A stretch of DNA of 64,000 nucleotides from an uncultured Bacillota bacterium (lineage in GTDB: Bacteria; Bacillota_I; Bacilli_A; RF39; UBA660), in contig CAMVNN010000002.1 in NCBI GenBank assembly GCA_947168865.1, forward strand, positions 4,113-68,112, read 5' to 3'. Below the pieces are notes generated by a model. That model was not told where the DNA came from, did not search any database, and worked only from the letters and a program-made list of their open reading frames with translations. Every line of letters begins with the position of its first letter. The stretch's first letter is position 1. Positions 18,530 through 28,031 of this stretch are shown piece by piece. Position numbers and translations under genes: made by a program.

Positions 18530-19624
18530 CTTTTTTCTTTGAACAACTTCTTTAGCTAAAACAAGTTTCTTACTAGTTCCATCTAATAATCTACTTATTG
18601 ATTCTCCTTTATTCATAGCATCAATTACTTCAGCTAAATAGTGAGAAATATCAACTACTTTTAAGTATGGACGATTTTTATATTCTTCTGGAATATAAGA
18701 AGCATTAGTAGTATAAATTGCTTCAAATAATCCTTTTTCATAAGCCTGATCAAATTTTTCAATGCCTTCTGTAAATAAGCAAAATGAAGCAATAAAGTAT
18801 ACTTTTGCCGCACCTTTATCTTTTAAACGCTTTGCTGTATCAATAATTGATCCTCCTGATGCAATCATGTCATCAACAATAAAAGCATTTCTTCCTTTAA
18901 CTGTTGGACCAATATATTCATGAGAAACAATCGCATTTTGACCATTTACTACGTGAGTATAGTCACGACGCTTATTAAATATTCCCATACGACAAGCTAA
19001 AATATTAGCATAATATGTTGTTCTTTCAACTGCCCCAGTATCAGGACTTATCGCGATCATTTTATTATAGTCTATATCTTCTTGCTCTAAAAATTGCTCC
19101 AAAATATAATGCGAAGGATACAAATTTTCAAAAGGTGTACAAGGAATTGCATTTTGAACATCAGGATCATGAACATCAATTGACATAATACAGTCAACAC
19201 CCAAATTAACCAATGTTTGTAGTGCAATTGCACAATCTAATGATTCTCTTCCTTTTCTTCTATGTTGACGAGAACTATACAAAATGGTTTCAATAACGGT
19301 AAAGCGATCTGTATGGCCACGATTAGCACTCACAGCCGAAACAATATTTTGAAAATGTTGCTGTGGAGTCATGTGATTAACATTACCATACATCTTATAA
19401 GTAACCCCCCAGTTATTTGGATCAGTCAAGTAGTAAAGATCTGCATCACGTACACTTTCACTTAATACTACTTTTGACTCGCCATTACCAAAAACAGGCT
19501 CTTCCATTTTAACAATTCGATCTATCTGATCTTTCCTAATTAATTGTAAATTTTGATTTACTCTTTGTCCAAGTTCAATACAACTTTTGGAGACCAAGAG
19601 CTTTAAATTATTCTTTCTATCCAT
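18521..19624 (-). CDS. prs: Ribose-phosphate pyrophosphokinase
   Basis: A 367-residue PRPP synthetase making 5-phosphoribosyl-1-pyrophosphate from ribose-5-phosphate and ATP. Seen: YSSRQHRRKGRESL (catalytic flap region), DVHDPDVQNA, the AISPDTGA segment and the PRPP loop IVDDMIASGGS. It is about 50 residues longer than classic bacterial enzymes, with a longer N-terminus and a basic tail ending KKKK. GGTGAAGT precedes the ATG. A TTGTAA-17-TAATAT promoter candidate lies upstream on the minus strand. Confidence 0.93.
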   Translation of the reverse strand: MDRKNNLKLLVSKSCIELGQRVNQNLQLIRKDQIDRIVKMEEPVFGNGESKVVLSESVRDADLYYLTDPNNWGVTYKMYGNVNHMTPQQHFQNIVSAVSANRGHTDRFTVIETILYSSRQHRRKGRESLDCAIALQTLVNLGVDCIMSIDVHDPDVQNAIPCTPFENLYPSHYILEQFLEQEDIDYNKMIAISPDTGAVERTTYYANILACRMGIFNKRRDYTHVVNGQNAIVSHEYIGPTVKGRNAFIVDDMIASGGSIIDTAKRLKDKGAAKVYFIASFCLFTEGIEKFDQAYEKGLFEAIYTTNASYIPEEYKNRPYLKVVDISHYLAEVIDAMNKGESISRLLDGTSKKLVLAKEVVQRKKKK

Positions 19625-19678
19625 ACTTCACCACACCATATATATTAATACAAAACTGTAAACTTTACAAGTGATTTA

Positions 19679-19707
19679 TTTACAATTATTTCTATTAAAT
19701 CTATAAT
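19679..19707 (+). promoter_or_regulatory. Promoter of the lipoprotein gene
   Basis: TTTACA (19679-19684), 17-base spacer, TATAAT (19702-19707), followed by an RBS (GAAGGGAG) and the ATG at 19729. Confidence 0.75.
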
Positions 19708-19728
19708 TAAAATAGAAGGGAGAACAAA

Positions 19729-20199
19729 ATGAAGAAAGGAATTTTAATAGTTGCACTAATACTTAGTTGTGTTCTATTGTCTGGATGCACTATTGGAGAT
19801 AGTAAAGTTGAAACTCTCTCATGTAGTAAGAATGGATATTCATCGGGACTTTCTTTTACCGAAATACATGATTTAGCATTCAAAGGTAAAAAGATTACAG
19901 AATACAAAATGATGCTTAAGTTCAATTTAAGCGCCATTGCTTCCGACAAAGATAAATTTGATGAGGCTGTAGACAAGTTAAGAGAAGAATATAGCAAAGC
20001 AATTGAAAAAGGCGTTAGAACAGACGTTTATCCAGAAGGAAATTATGCTGTTGCGGTATTCACAATGGATCCAGAATTATTTGATGGTACCTTAGATTAT
20101 AATAACTATGACTTTAGTAAAATATTTGAAGCTAGAATTAGTTTGCAAGATTTAAAGCCAGAAATGGAAAAAAGCGGTTATACTTGTATAATAAAATAA
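19729..20199 (+). CDS. Lipoprotein, DUF1307/YehR-like
   Basis: A 156-residue secreted lipoprotein. The signal peptide ends in the lipobox LLSGC, so Cys20 would be lipidated and the protein anchored outside the membrane. The mature part resembles YehR-type DUF1307 lipoproteins (SFTEIHDLAFKGKKI...), though the assignment is by eye. It stands alone between divergent prs and convergent pgk and shares a terminator with pgk. Confidence 0.75.
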   Translation: MKKGILIVALILSCVLLSGCTIGDSKVETLSCSKNGYSSGLSFTEIHDLAFKGKKITEYKMMLKFNLSAIASDKDKFDEAVDKLREEYSKAIEKGVRTDVYPEGNYAVAVFTMDPELFDGTLDYNNYDFSKIFEARISLQDLKPEMEKSGYTCIIK

Positions 20200-20200
20200 A

Positions 20201-20220
20201 AAAATCTCATATGAGATTTT
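20201..20220. terminator. Bidirectional terminator between lipoprotein and pgk
   Basis: Palindrome AAAATCTCAT/ATGAGATTTT flanked by A and T runs on either side, serving both convergent genes. Confidence 0.85.
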
Positions 20221-21387
20221 TTATTTTTCCTCTATTATTTCTATTCCTGGAAGAACTTTACCTTCTAATAATTCAAGTGAAGCTCCACCACCAGTTGAAA
20301 TATGTTTAAACTTATTTTTATATCCTAACTTAATTGCAGCTGCGGCTGTATCGCCACCACCAACAATTGTTAAGGCATCGGTAGATGTAATTATATCCAT
20401 TAATTTTTTAGTTCCATTTGCAAAATTAGATAGTTCACTATAACCTACTGGTCCATTCCAAACAATTGTCTTGCTGTTTTCTAAATATGACTTGAATAAC
20501 TCGATTGTCTTTGGACCAATATCTAGCCCAATTCCAGTGATATCTTCAGATATAGTTACCTTTGCAGTATCACTTATTTCATTTGCACAAACATGATCGA
20601 TTGGTAAAACTATCTTTTTTTCATTCTTTGATAACATTTTTTTGCAGAAATCAATAGATTCATCATCTAACAAAGATGAACCAATATCTATTCCTTTTGC
20701 CTTCAAGAATGTATAAGCCATTCCGCCACCAATTAAGATATGATCAGCTTTATTGACTAAGTTTTCAATAACACCAATTTTATCACTTACTTTAGCACCA
20801 CCCATTATAACCGTAAATGGTCTTTCTGGATTGATTAAAACTGGTTCAAAAGCATTTAATTCTTTTTCAACTAAGAATCCTACTCCGCTTGGTAAGTGGC
20901 TTGCTATTCCAACATTAGATGCATGAGCGCGATGACATGTACCAAAGGCATCATTGATAAAAATATCGCCTAAAGAAGCCCAGTAAGAACCAAGTTCTTG
21001 ATCATTTCCACTCTCTTTCTTGCCATCTAAATCTTCATAACGAGTGTTTTGAACAAGTAAAACATCACCATAATTCATCTTATCTACTAATGGTTCTAAT
21101 TCGCGTGTTTTATTTGCAAAAATAACTTTACGTTTTAATAATTCTTCCAATCTTTTAGCAACTGGTTTTAAGTCATTTTTAGCTAAATCTGCTTCTTCTT
21201 TAACTCTGCCAAGATGTGACAAGAGAATTACTTTAGCATTATGATTAATTGCATAGTTGATAGTTTCTAAGCTTTCAACTATACGATTATCATCTGTAAT
21301 AACTCCATCTTTAATTGGCACATTAAAGTCTACCCTTATAATTACTCTTTTTTTGTTTAAATCAAAATCTTTTATACTCTTTTTCAT
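20221..21387 (-). CDS. pgk: Phosphoglycerate kinase
   Basis: A 388-residue glycolytic kinase converting 1,3-bisphosphoglycerate plus ADP to 3-phosphoglycerate plus ATP. Seen: RVDFNVPI, the SHLGR substrate motif, GGAKVSDK and GGGDTAAA. A longer frame exists, but AAAGG sits before the ATG at 21387. It follows gap and a pilin-like gene on the same strand, so the gap-pgk pair is split by an unexpected gene. Confidence 0.96.
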   Translation of the reverse strand: MKKSIKDFDLNKKRVIIRVDFNVPIKDGVITDDNRIVESLETINYAINHNAKVILLSHLGRVKEEADLAKNDLKPVAKRLEELLKRKVIFANKTRELEPLVDKMNYGDVLLVQNTRYEDLDGKKESGNDQELGSYWASLGDIFINDAFGTCHRAHASNVGIASHLPSGVGFLVEKELNAFEPVLINPERPFTVIMGGAKVSDKIGVIENLVNKADHILIGGGMAYTFLKAKGIDIGSSLLDDESIDFCKKMLSKNEKKIVLPIDHVCANEISDTAKVTISEDITGIGLDIGPKTIELFKSYLENSKTIVWNGPVGYSELSNFANGTKKLMDIITSTDALTIVGGGDTAAAAIKLGYKNKFKHISTGGGASLELLEGKVLPGIEIIEEK

Positions 21388-21397
21388 ATAAACCTTT

Positions 21398-21721
21398 CTA
21401 TCCAGCACTTACATTATAAGTACCATCTTCATTATAGGTTACCTTTATATTCTTAAATTTTGTTATCTCACGAATATATCCCTCATTGATTAAATCACTG
21501 GCTTGAATTATTATTTCACCATTTTCTCTGAGTTCACTTTTCTTATCTGGATGCGCATCAAAATAGTAGTCCAAAGAAGCCTTAATGTCGGCTTTTTCCT
21601 GTTCGGCTACACGATCGCGATCATTAGAATTTATGATTATTGGAATAGTGACTGTCGCAACAAGTGCAATTACGATAATGACTCCAATTGTCTCAATGAG
21701 TGTAAATGCGTTTTTTTTCAT
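21398..21721 (-). CDS. Type IV pilin-like (pseudopilin) protein inside the gap-pgk operon
   Basis: A 107-residue protein with a class III prepilin N-terminus: KKNA/FTLIETIG followed by a hydrophobic helix (residues 6-27) with Glu at position +5 of the cleaved form. The residue before the cleavage site is Ala rather than the usual Gly. The C-terminal part is small, with predicted strands ending TYNEDGTYNVSAG, resembling ComGC/major-pseudopilin-sized proteins. Its ATG overlaps the gap TGA (ATGA), so translation is coupled to gap. No other pilus gene is in the window. Confidence 0.85.
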   Translation of the reverse strand: MKKNAFTLIETIGVIIVIALVATVTIPIIINSNDRDRVAEQEKADIKASLDYYFDAHPDKKSELRENGEIIIQASDLINEGYIREITKFKNIKVTYNEDGTYNVSAG

Positions 21722-22725
21722 TTTTTTCTTCCTAAGTATTCAGCTACACGTACCATTTGAGCACTATAACCCATTTCATTATCATACCATGCAGTAACTT
21801 TTACTAACTGTTCACCATTGTCATCAAGAACTGTAGTTAATAATCCATCGACAATAGCTCCCTCATGAGTACCAATTACATCACTTGAAACAATTGGATC
21901 ATATGTTATTTTGATAGTATCATTTTGATATTTTTCAAAAGCTTTATTGATTTCTTCAGCCGTTACATTTTTCTTTAATTTAACAGTTAAATCAACCACA
22001 GACCCAGTTGTCGTCGGAACACGTAATGCTCCACCGGCAAGTTTACCTTTTAATTTTGGTAATACAAGCCCAATTGCAGTTGCTGCTCCAGTTGATGATG
22101 GAACAATATTAGCTGCACCTGCACGACCACGACGAGCCATATGACCTTTTTTGTGAGCAATGTCTAGAATTGATTGATCATTTGTATAAGCATGAACCGT
22201 TGTCATGAATCCTCTTTCAACTCCGAATTTGCGATCAAGTACATCCAATACTGGAGCTAAGCAGTTTGTCGTACAACTAGCTGCACTGATAATTTTTTCA
22301 GTTCCTGCCAAAGTCTTGTGATTAACATTGAAGACAATCGTTTTCATATCACCTTTACCCGGAGCTGATATAATTACCTTCTTAGCACCTGCTGTAATAT
22401 GAGCCATTGCCTTTTCCTTTTCAGTAAATTTACCTGTACATTCAAATACTTCATCAATAGCTAATTTTTTCCATGGCAGATTTGCAGGATCCATTTCAGC
22501 ATATACTGGAATTTTTCTTCCTTTCACGATTAAATTATGTTCATCATAACTTATATCATCTTTCATATAAGTACGATGTGAAGTATCATACTTTAGTAAA
22601 TAGGCAAGTTGTGCAGGATCAGTTAAGTCATTGATTGCAACAACCTTTAAATTAGGATTCTTTTCCATTATTCTGAATACTAAACGCCCTATTCTTCCAA
22701 AACCATTAATTGCTACTCTTATCAT
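21718..22725 (-). CDS. gapA: Glyceraldehyde-3-phosphate dehydrogenase
   Basis: A 335-residue NAD-dependent GAPDH. Seen: INGFGRIGRLVFR (nucleotide loop), the catalytic ASCTTNCLAP cysteine, HAYTNDQ, and RAGAANIVPSSTGAA. AGGAGGT precedes the ATG at 22725; the longer frame is discarded. It starts 11 bases after the upstream kinase-like gene, forming an operon order of TGS-kinase, gap, pilin-like, pgk. Confidence 0.97.
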   Translation of the reverse strand: MIRVAINGFGRIGRLVFRIMEKNPNLKVVAINDLTDPAQLAYLLKYDTSHRTYMKDDISYDEHNLIVKGRKIPVYAEMDPANLPWKKLAIDEVFECTGKFTEKEKAMAHITAGAKKVIISAPGKGDMKTIVFNVNHKTLAGTEKIISAASCTTNCLAPVLDVLDRKFGVERGFMTTVHAYTNDQSILDIAHKKGHMARRGRAGAANIVPSSTGAATAIGLVLPKLKGKLAGGALRVPTTTGSVVDLTVKLKKNVTAEEINKAFEKYQNDTIKITYDPIVSSDVIGTHEGAIVDGLLTTVLDDNGEQLVKVTAWYDNEMGYSAQMVRVAEYLGRKK

Positions 22726-22736
22726 TTTATAACCTC

Positions 22737-24398
22737 CTATTCGTAACAACTTCCACCAACAAATTCTCTTATGACCGAGTTAATTGGAATCTGATCTGTT
22801 GGTATTGGCAAGAAGTTTCTCAAGAAATTGATTAACCTCCTAGCCTCTGGATATACCTCACTATTTTCAGGAACTGAGAATAGTAATGGTTCAGCATAAA
22901 CCTTTAAGACTCCAATTTCATAAATCATAGCCGAATTAACAATCGTATCAGCCGCATCTTGATATGGGAATATATACTTTTCTTCCCCTTCTCTTATCTT
23001 CGGCCAACGTTTCAATGTTTCTTCAGCAGTATATCCACGAGTGCGACTATCACGAACAATTCTACGTAGTCTTCTTGTATCACTCGTATATATACGATTA
23101 TGATTATCTATATTAAGTTGTGTTAATGGACTTATGTAAATCTTATATTTGTAACGATTTTCAATTGATGAAGTAAGCTCATCATTTAATGCATGTAATC
23201 CTTCAACAATTATTATCTCATCTTCACCAATTGACATAGTTTTACCATGATATTCTCTTTCACCAGTTATAAAGTTAAATGTTGGAAGCTCAATCTTTTC
23301 TCCTGCCAACAATTTAGATAAATGTTTATTGAATAGTTTTAAATCAATTGCTTCAATACATTCGAAATCATAGTCGCCATTCTCATCTCTAGGAGTTTTC
23401 TCACGATTAACATAATAGTCATCAATACCTATTGGATGAGTTTTAATTCCTTTACTACCCAAGTAAGTTTGAAGTTTCTTAGCAGTCGTTGTTTTTCCGC
23501 TGGAAGATGGTCCAGCAATTAGAATAATTTTGATGTTTTTTCTATTTTCATAAACTTGATCTGCAATACGAGTTAATTGACTATCATAATATGCTTCAGA
23601 TAAACGAATTAATTCACCATAACTTCCTTTTGAAACGAACTCATTTAAATCAGCTGCATTTCCAACATCGATACAATCTCCCCATTTAGAGTATTCCCTG
23701 AATTTGTCAAATAATTTCTTGTGATGAATATAATTATAAGTGCATTCAGGATTATATACAGTTGGAGAACTTAAAACAAAACCATTTTCAGCAATATATG
23801 TCATCTTAAAATCATCGATTAATGATGTTGAATTTGCTAAAAATCCATAAAAATAGTCATATACATCATCAACACGATATAGGCTGACAAAAGTATTACT
23901 TATATATTTAAGTACATTGACTTTATCTTGTTTTTTCTCACTCTTAAAGTATTTAATTGCATCTCTTCTTAAAACATTTACTTTAGTAAAAATCAAGTCT
24001 TCTTTTACTATTTCATGCATTACTTTTTCTAATTCTTTAACAGTATTTTTATCAATCTCAGCATTGACAATTTCACAATAAACTCCCTTGTCAATTGAGT
24101 TTTCAACAATGACATCAGCAGTCTTGCCTAATAGTCTTCTCACTGCTAAAACTAGAATAAATTGTAAACTACGCCCATATATTCCGTTTCCAATAATAGA
24201 TGAGCGATCATAAAAGTCTATATCACATTTTTTAGTTACTTCTGCTTCTAAAGAAGTTAATTCATTATCTACCTTTGCTATCAATATTTTATAATTGAAA
24301 TATTTTTGAAATTCTTTTGCTATTTCTGTCAACTTTGTCCCGGCTGGATATTCTTTTAAAACTTTATCGCGAAAGTTTATTCTAACCATACGTTCCAT
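22737..24398 (-). CDS. TGS-domain / uridine-kinase-like nucleoside kinase
   Basis: A 553-residue fusion protein. Residues 1-60 are a TGS domain. The next 130 or so resemble the threonyl-tRNA-synthetase second additional domain, and about 270-500 form a phosphoribulokinase/uridine-kinase fold with P-loop GPSSSGKTTT and IGIDDYY. The family is annotated as nucleoside kinase; the substrate is unproven. Start: GGGGTGATACTT precedes the ATG at 24398. It leads the glycolytic gap/pgk run, which might link nucleoside use to sugar phosphates, but that is speculation. Confidence 0.87.
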   Translation of the reverse strand: MERMVRINFRDKVLKEYPAGTKLTEIAKEFQKYFNYKILIAKVDNELTSLEAEVTKKCDIDFYDRSSIIGNGIYGRSLQFILVLAVRRLLGKTADVIVENSIDKGVYCEIVNAEIDKNTVKELEKVMHEIVKEDLIFTKVNVLRRDAIKYFKSEKKQDKVNVLKYISNTFVSLYRVDDVYDYFYGFLANSTSLIDDFKMTYIAENGFVLSSPTVYNPECTYNYIHHKKLFDKFREYSKWGDCIDVGNAADLNEFVSKGSYGELIRLSEAYYDSQLTRIADQVYENRKNIKIILIAGPSSSGKTTTAKKLQTYLGSKGIKTHPIGIDDYYVNREKTPRDENGDYDFECIEAIDLKLFNKHLSKLLAGEKIELPTFNFITGEREYHGKTMSIGEDEIIIVEGLHALNDELTSSIENRYKYKIYISPLTQLNIDNHNRIYTSDTRRLRRIVRDSRTRGYTAEETLKRWPKIREGEEKYIFPYQDAADTIVNSAMIYEIGVLKVYAEPLLFSVPENSEVYPEARRLINFLRNFLPIPTDQIPINSVIREFVGGSCYE

Positions 24399-24514
24399 AA
24401 GTATCACCCCTACCTTATCTATATAATTGTATCAAAAATATGAACTTTTGTCACATTTTTTTAAGTATATTCACGTCCTTTACAGTATATTCTAGTAAAG
24501 AGAGGATGAATTTT

Positions 24515-25081
24515 ATGAATATTCCAGCAATTATTGAAAAAAACCAAAATGGTGAGCATGTATATGATATTTATTCAAGGCTTTTAAAAGATAGAATTAT
24601 CATGCTAAGTGGTGAAATAGATGACAATCTTTCTAATCTCATCGTTTCAGAATTACTCTATCTCGATTCACTCAATCATGACGATATAAGTATCTACATT
24701 AATTCTCCAGGTGGAAGTATAACTAGTGGAATGGCTATATATGACACTATGAATTTTATAAAAAGTGATGTTTCAACAATATGTATTGGTGAAGCAGCAA
24801 GTATGGCAGCGTTTATTTTGTCTTCTGGAAAAAAAGGAAAAAGATATGCTTTACCTAATAGTGAAGTTATGATTCATCAGCCTCTTGGAGGGGCCAAAGG
24901 TCAAGCAACTGAAATTCAGATAGCTGCTGAGAGAATATTAAAGATCAAAAACAAACTAAATAAGATTCTTGCAAGTAACACTGGACATACTATTAATAAA
25001 ATTTTAAAAGATACAGAGCGAGATAATTTCATGGACGCAGATGAGGCCAGTAAATACGGGCTTATTGATAAAATATTGTAA
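24515..25081 (+). CDS. clpP: ClpP-type serine protease subunit
   Basis: A 188-residue ClpP. The catalytic serine lies in EAASMAAF, the histidine in MIHQPLGG, and the aspartate in [12 protein letters not shown]. The oxyanion segment [14 protein letters not shown] is present. The frame extends upstream to 24440, but GAGAGG lies 9 bases before the ATG at 24515, giving a near-normal length. It would assemble as a 14-mer with ClpX/ClpC-type ATPases, none of which are in this window. Confidence 0.93.
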   Translation: MNIPAIIEKNQNGEHVYDIYSRLLKDRIIMLSGEIDDNLSNLIVSELLYLDSLNHDDISIYINSPGGSITSGMAIYDTMNFIKSDVSTICIGEAASMAAFILSSGKKGKRYALPNSEVMIHQPLGGAKGQATEIQIAAERILKIKNKLNKILASNTGHTINKILKDTERDNFMDADEASKYGLIDKIL

Positions 25082-25087
25082 TTTCAA

Positions 25088-25128
25088 TTTACTTTTTGAA
25101 GTCATTCTAGTATAATTTTATTAGAATA
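25088..25128 (+). promoter_or_regulatory. Promoter with inverted repeat, copy 1
   Basis: TTTACT (25088-25093), 17-base spacer, TATAAT (25111-25116). The -10 is embedded in TTCTA...TAGAA (25105-25126). The same -35 and the 24-base TTCTAG...AGAATA block recur at 26538-26578. Confidence 0.75.
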
Positions 25129-25143
25129 TAGGAGTGATATAAG

Positions 25144-26514
25144 TTGAACTATAATCTTAACATAGATTTAAATAAAATAGGATCTCTTGAAGAATTTTAC
25201 AAGCTTGTCTTTGCTGGGTATCTAACTAGATTATCTATAATCAATTCTGAAATATTTGATTTTCATAGAGCTATTAATAGTCTTAAAAAAGGTATTGAAA
25301 CCGAACAAGATCCAGTAAGAAAAGCAAAATTTCCTGAACGATTACAAATTGCTACTGCAAATTTGGAACTTTTACAAGCGCAAAAGAATCTATTACTTCG
25401 ACAAATTGAAAGTATCAACCTAGGCAGATTTTCAATACCTGGTCCAGTTATGACTGAAGAGCAAAAACGTGTGGTAAATGCTATTATGGCAGCAAAAGAT
25501 GATGATTTAACTTCAGCCATAGATGCGCGTACCATTGAAATCGATGCAAAATTTCACGAGCTTGAAGATATCAGTCAGCAAATTTTTAATGCTAAAACTC
25601 AAGAAAAAATAGATGAATTAATTGCTAAATATAGATCTGAGCAAAAAGAACTAAATCACATGGAAAGTAATTTATCATTAAGTATTCGCAATGCTAAGGC
25701 AGCAAATCAAATAAATGATATGGATTATGAAAAATATTGTCATGCTAGATTAGAGCGAGGAAAAAGAAGAAAAAAATTATATGGCAAAACAACTCAATTC
25801 ATAAAGTCTAATCAACAAGAAGTTCAGATTCAACAAGCGACTCCAGCTAAGCAAGAAGCTCCTGTTCAACAAGCGACTCCAGTTAAACAAGAAGCTCCTG
25901 TTCAACAAGCGACTCCAGTTAAACAAGAAGCTCCTGTTCAACAAGCTGCTCCAATTAAGCAAGAACCGCCTGTTCAACAAGCTGCTTCAGTTGTAACAGC
26001 ACAAGAAATGGCTCAAAGAAGAGCTAATTCACTCGCTGCCAGTGTAAATAGAGCTCAAGATCTTCAAAGGAAAATTGAGCACGTTCCTTCTGCGATAGAA
26101 AAAGAAATGAGTTTAACTTCTAATAAAGAAGATTTGGATAAATTAAAAGCTCAACTTGATGAAGAAACTGAAGCTAAAAGAGGAACTTATACTCAAGGTC
26201 TTAATTCTGAATTAAAGCAAGAGACAAAAAAAGTCGGAATAAAGAAAAATGTAAATCCAGATTTGTTGCGTCAACGTGATCGCCTTGCTAATGAACTAAA
26301 TCAAATGAGAGCAATGTATGGAACTGTTCAAAACGAAGAATATCAAATACGTGTAGAGCAATTAAAAGAGCTTGACAAGCAAATATTTGGTCATAAAGCT
26401 AATAGAATTTATCGTGATTTAAATAAACCTATTGCATTAATAGGAGGCTCTTCGATAGAACTTCCAAAGGCTTTTTTAGATATGCGCATTGGAAATAATT
26501 TAAAATCAAAATAA
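25144..26514 (+). CDS. Long coiled-coil protein with Gln/Pro-rich repeats
   Basis: A 456-residue cytosolic-looking protein. It starts at TTG, preceded by GGAGTGAT at normal spacing; no ATG fits. The N-terminal 220 residues are helical and charged, then a low-complexity segment (about 230-280) repeats the 12-residue unit QQATPVKQEAPV about five times, followed by another coiled-coil half and a compact C-terminus (LNKPIALIGGSSIELPKAF). The C-terminal end resembles that of the gene at 26860, so the two are divergent paralogues. Function unknown; a scaffold role is conceivable. Confidence 0.75.
   Translation: MNYNLNIDLNKIGSLEEFYKLVFAGYLTRLSIINSEIFDFHRAINSLKKGIETEQDPVRKAKFPERLQIATANLELLQAQKNLLLRQIESINLGRFSIPGPVMTEEQKRVVNAIMAAKDDDLTSAIDARTIEIDAKFHELEDISQQIFNAKTQEKIDELIAKYRSEQKELNHMESNLSLSIRNAKAANQINDMDYEKYCHARLERGKRRKKLYGKTTQFIKSNQQEVQIQQATPAKQEAPVQQATPVKQEAPVQQATPVKQEAPVQQAAPIKQEPPVQQAASVVTAQEMAQRRANSLAASVNRAQDLQRKIEHVPSAIEKEMSLTSNKEDLDKLKAQLDEETEAKRGTYTQGLNSELKQETKKVGIKKNVNPDLLRQRDRLANELNQMRAMYGTVQNEEYQIRVEQLKELDKQIFGHKANRIYRDLNKPIALIGGSSIELPKAFLDMRIGNNLKSK
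25831..25986 (+). repeat. 36-base in-frame tandem repeat
   Basis: Units begin at 25831, 25867, 25903, 25939 and 25975 with a strict 36-base period. They encode a 12-residue Gln/Pro/Lys/Glu-rich linker. The middle copies are nearly identical in DNA, so recent expansion or contraction is likely. Confidence 0.9.
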
Positions 26515-26537
26515 AGGTATGGTTATACCTTTTTTTG
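26515..26537 (+). terminator. Terminator between cassette copies
   Basis: AAGGTAT/ATACCTT followed by seven T, just after the first coiled-coil gene. It overlaps the start of the next promoter. Confidence 0.75.
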
Positions 26538-26578
26538 TTTACTTTTATATTTTTTTCTAGTATAATTTTATTAGAATA
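26538..26578 (+). promoter_or_regulatory. Promoter with inverted repeat, copy 2
   Basis: TTTACT-17-TATAAT with the same 24-base block around the -10 (26555-26578) as at 25105-25128. It drives the DUF1292/coiled-coil pair. Confidence 0.75.
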
Positions 26579-26593
26579 GTGAAGTGATATAAT

Positions 26594-26863
26594 TTGGACA
26601 ATCTTTTGACCGTAAAAACCGCCGATGGTAGAGATTGGCAAATAATGGTTATAGATACATTTACAGTAGATGAATATCCTGATAAAAATTATATTGTTTA
26701 CACTTTTGGTGAACAAGGAAGTCCAGATACTATCAAATCATATATCTCAGTATTAAATGAAAACGACAATTATTTTTCACTTAATTCAATGAGTGAAGAA
26801 GAACAAACGATAGTAAATGAGGCATATAAAAATATGCTTTTAGAAAGTGGTGAAATAGAATGA
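26594..26863 (+). CDS. DUF1292 family small protein, copy 1
   Basis: An 89-residue acidic protein starting at TTG behind GAAGTGAT. The core VIDTFTVDEYPDKNYIVYTF is shared with the gene at 28032. DUF1292 proteins are common small Bacillota proteins of unknown function. Its TGA overlaps the ATG of the following coiled-coil gene by four bases, so the two products are made together. Confidence 0.8.
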   Translation: MDNLLTVKTADGRDWQIMVIDTFTVDEYPDKNYIVYTFGEQGSPDTIKSYISVLNENDNYFSLNSMSEEEQTIVNEAYKNMLLESGEIE

Positions 26864-28014
26864 CAGCAGATGCATTCAATAATGAATTAAACAGAATAAG
26901 TGCAATAATTAATGCAATGATGCTTACAGATGCTCAAAAAGCAACACTTCAAGGACAAGTTACTACTTTAAGAGGAAGAATTGGTGAGTTAGGTACACCA
27001 ACTGAATCTACTGTGATAACACAATTGAATAATTTAAAAGCAGATGTTTTAAGAGCTTTTAAATTAAAAGATTATACTGATTTTGCTTATAAATATGCAT
27101 ATGCAATGACTGCTGACCAGATGTTTAATATAACAAGAGGTGCAGCAGCATTTGAATTAGCTGCTGCCAGTGATAAATTTATACAGCTTGTAGATTTTAT
27201 TGGAAATTTTGATACAGCAATTAATCATCTTAAAGCAAATGGTATAATCAGATCTGATTTAAAAACTGATATTGGAAGAATGACTAAGGGCCAAGAAAAA
27301 ATTTTTGATAAAGCCACTCATAATGCTGGTGATCTTTTAGAAAAGTTAGATGAATTACAAAGAGATTTAGAAATTGCTGAAAGAAATCATGATAAGAGAG
27401 AAATCAAACTACTCGTCCATCAAATTGATAGACAATTAAAAAAATTGAATTCAACTAATAGAGCTCTTACACGATTAAGAAAAAAAGTTGGTCAAATTGG
27501 CAAACATCAAAGATCTATAACTGTTAAAGCGAGTGAAATTAGACGTGAACGTAATCAAACAATAATTGATGAGCAGTTTAATTCAATAAAATTTCGCGAA
27601 TTAATATCAAATCTTAGCGATGCCTATCATGCTCAAGCAACTGCAAGAACTGCTACGGATGCATATAATGCTAAGAAAGCTATTAAACATGCAGAAAGAG
27701 AATTATATGGTGGAAGATTAACTAAGCATAAAGCAAAAAAAATCGATAATGCTGTTGCTAAAAGAGAAAGCATTATAAGAAATGCTCAGGCAATAACAAG
27801 TATTGAGAAAAAAGGAAATTATAAACGTCAAATGCGACGCACTTTAAATCAATTAAAGAAAGTCGATAAGAAAATAATTGGTAAAAGAAATGCTGAAGAG
27901 CTATACTGGGGATTAAAAAGAAAAACAGGTTATCTTGTTGGAGGAACAGGATTAACATTACCAACACAAGTTGTTGAATTGCACGCTAGTATTGCTGCAA
28001 CTAGAACAAGATAA
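26860..28014 (+). CDS. Coiled-coil protein, paralogue of the 25144 gene
   Basis: A 384-residue helical, very basic protein. It lacks the Gln/Pro repeats of its paralogue but ends similarly (Y-rich stretch, LVGGTGLTLPTQVVEL). The central part (about 150-330) is predicted long coiled coil. ATG overlaps the DUF1292 stop. No enzyme motif is visible. Confidence 0.75.
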   Translation: MTADAFNNELNRISAIINAMMLTDAQKATLQGQVTTLRGRIGELGTPTESTVITQLNNLKADVLRAFKLKDYTDFAYKYAYAMTADQMFNITRGAAAFELAAASDKFIQLVDFIGNFDTAINHLKANGIIRSDLKTDIGRMTKGQEKIFDKATHNAGDLLEKLDELQRDLEIAERNHDKREIKLLVHQIDRQLKKLNSTNRALTRLRKKVGQIGKHQRSITVKASEIRRERNQTIIDEQFNSIKFRELISNLSDAYHAQATARTATDAYNAKKAIKHAERELYGGRLTKHKAKKIDNAVAKRESIIRNAQAITSIEKKGNYKRQMRRTLNQLKKVDKKIIGKRNAEELYWGLKRKTGYLVGGTGLTLPTQVVELHASIAATRTR

Positions 28015-28031
28015 AAGAATTGAGGGATAAT

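Noticed and set aside
25777..25980. Minus-strand repetitive frame (Leu/Asn/Arg repeats)
   Set aside because: It is the antisense shadow of the 36-base tandem repeat in the plus-strand gene.
25831..25986. Regular 36-base spacing resembling a CRISPR array
   Set aside because: Repeats are contiguous, in frame and have no unique spacers; no cas genes nearby.
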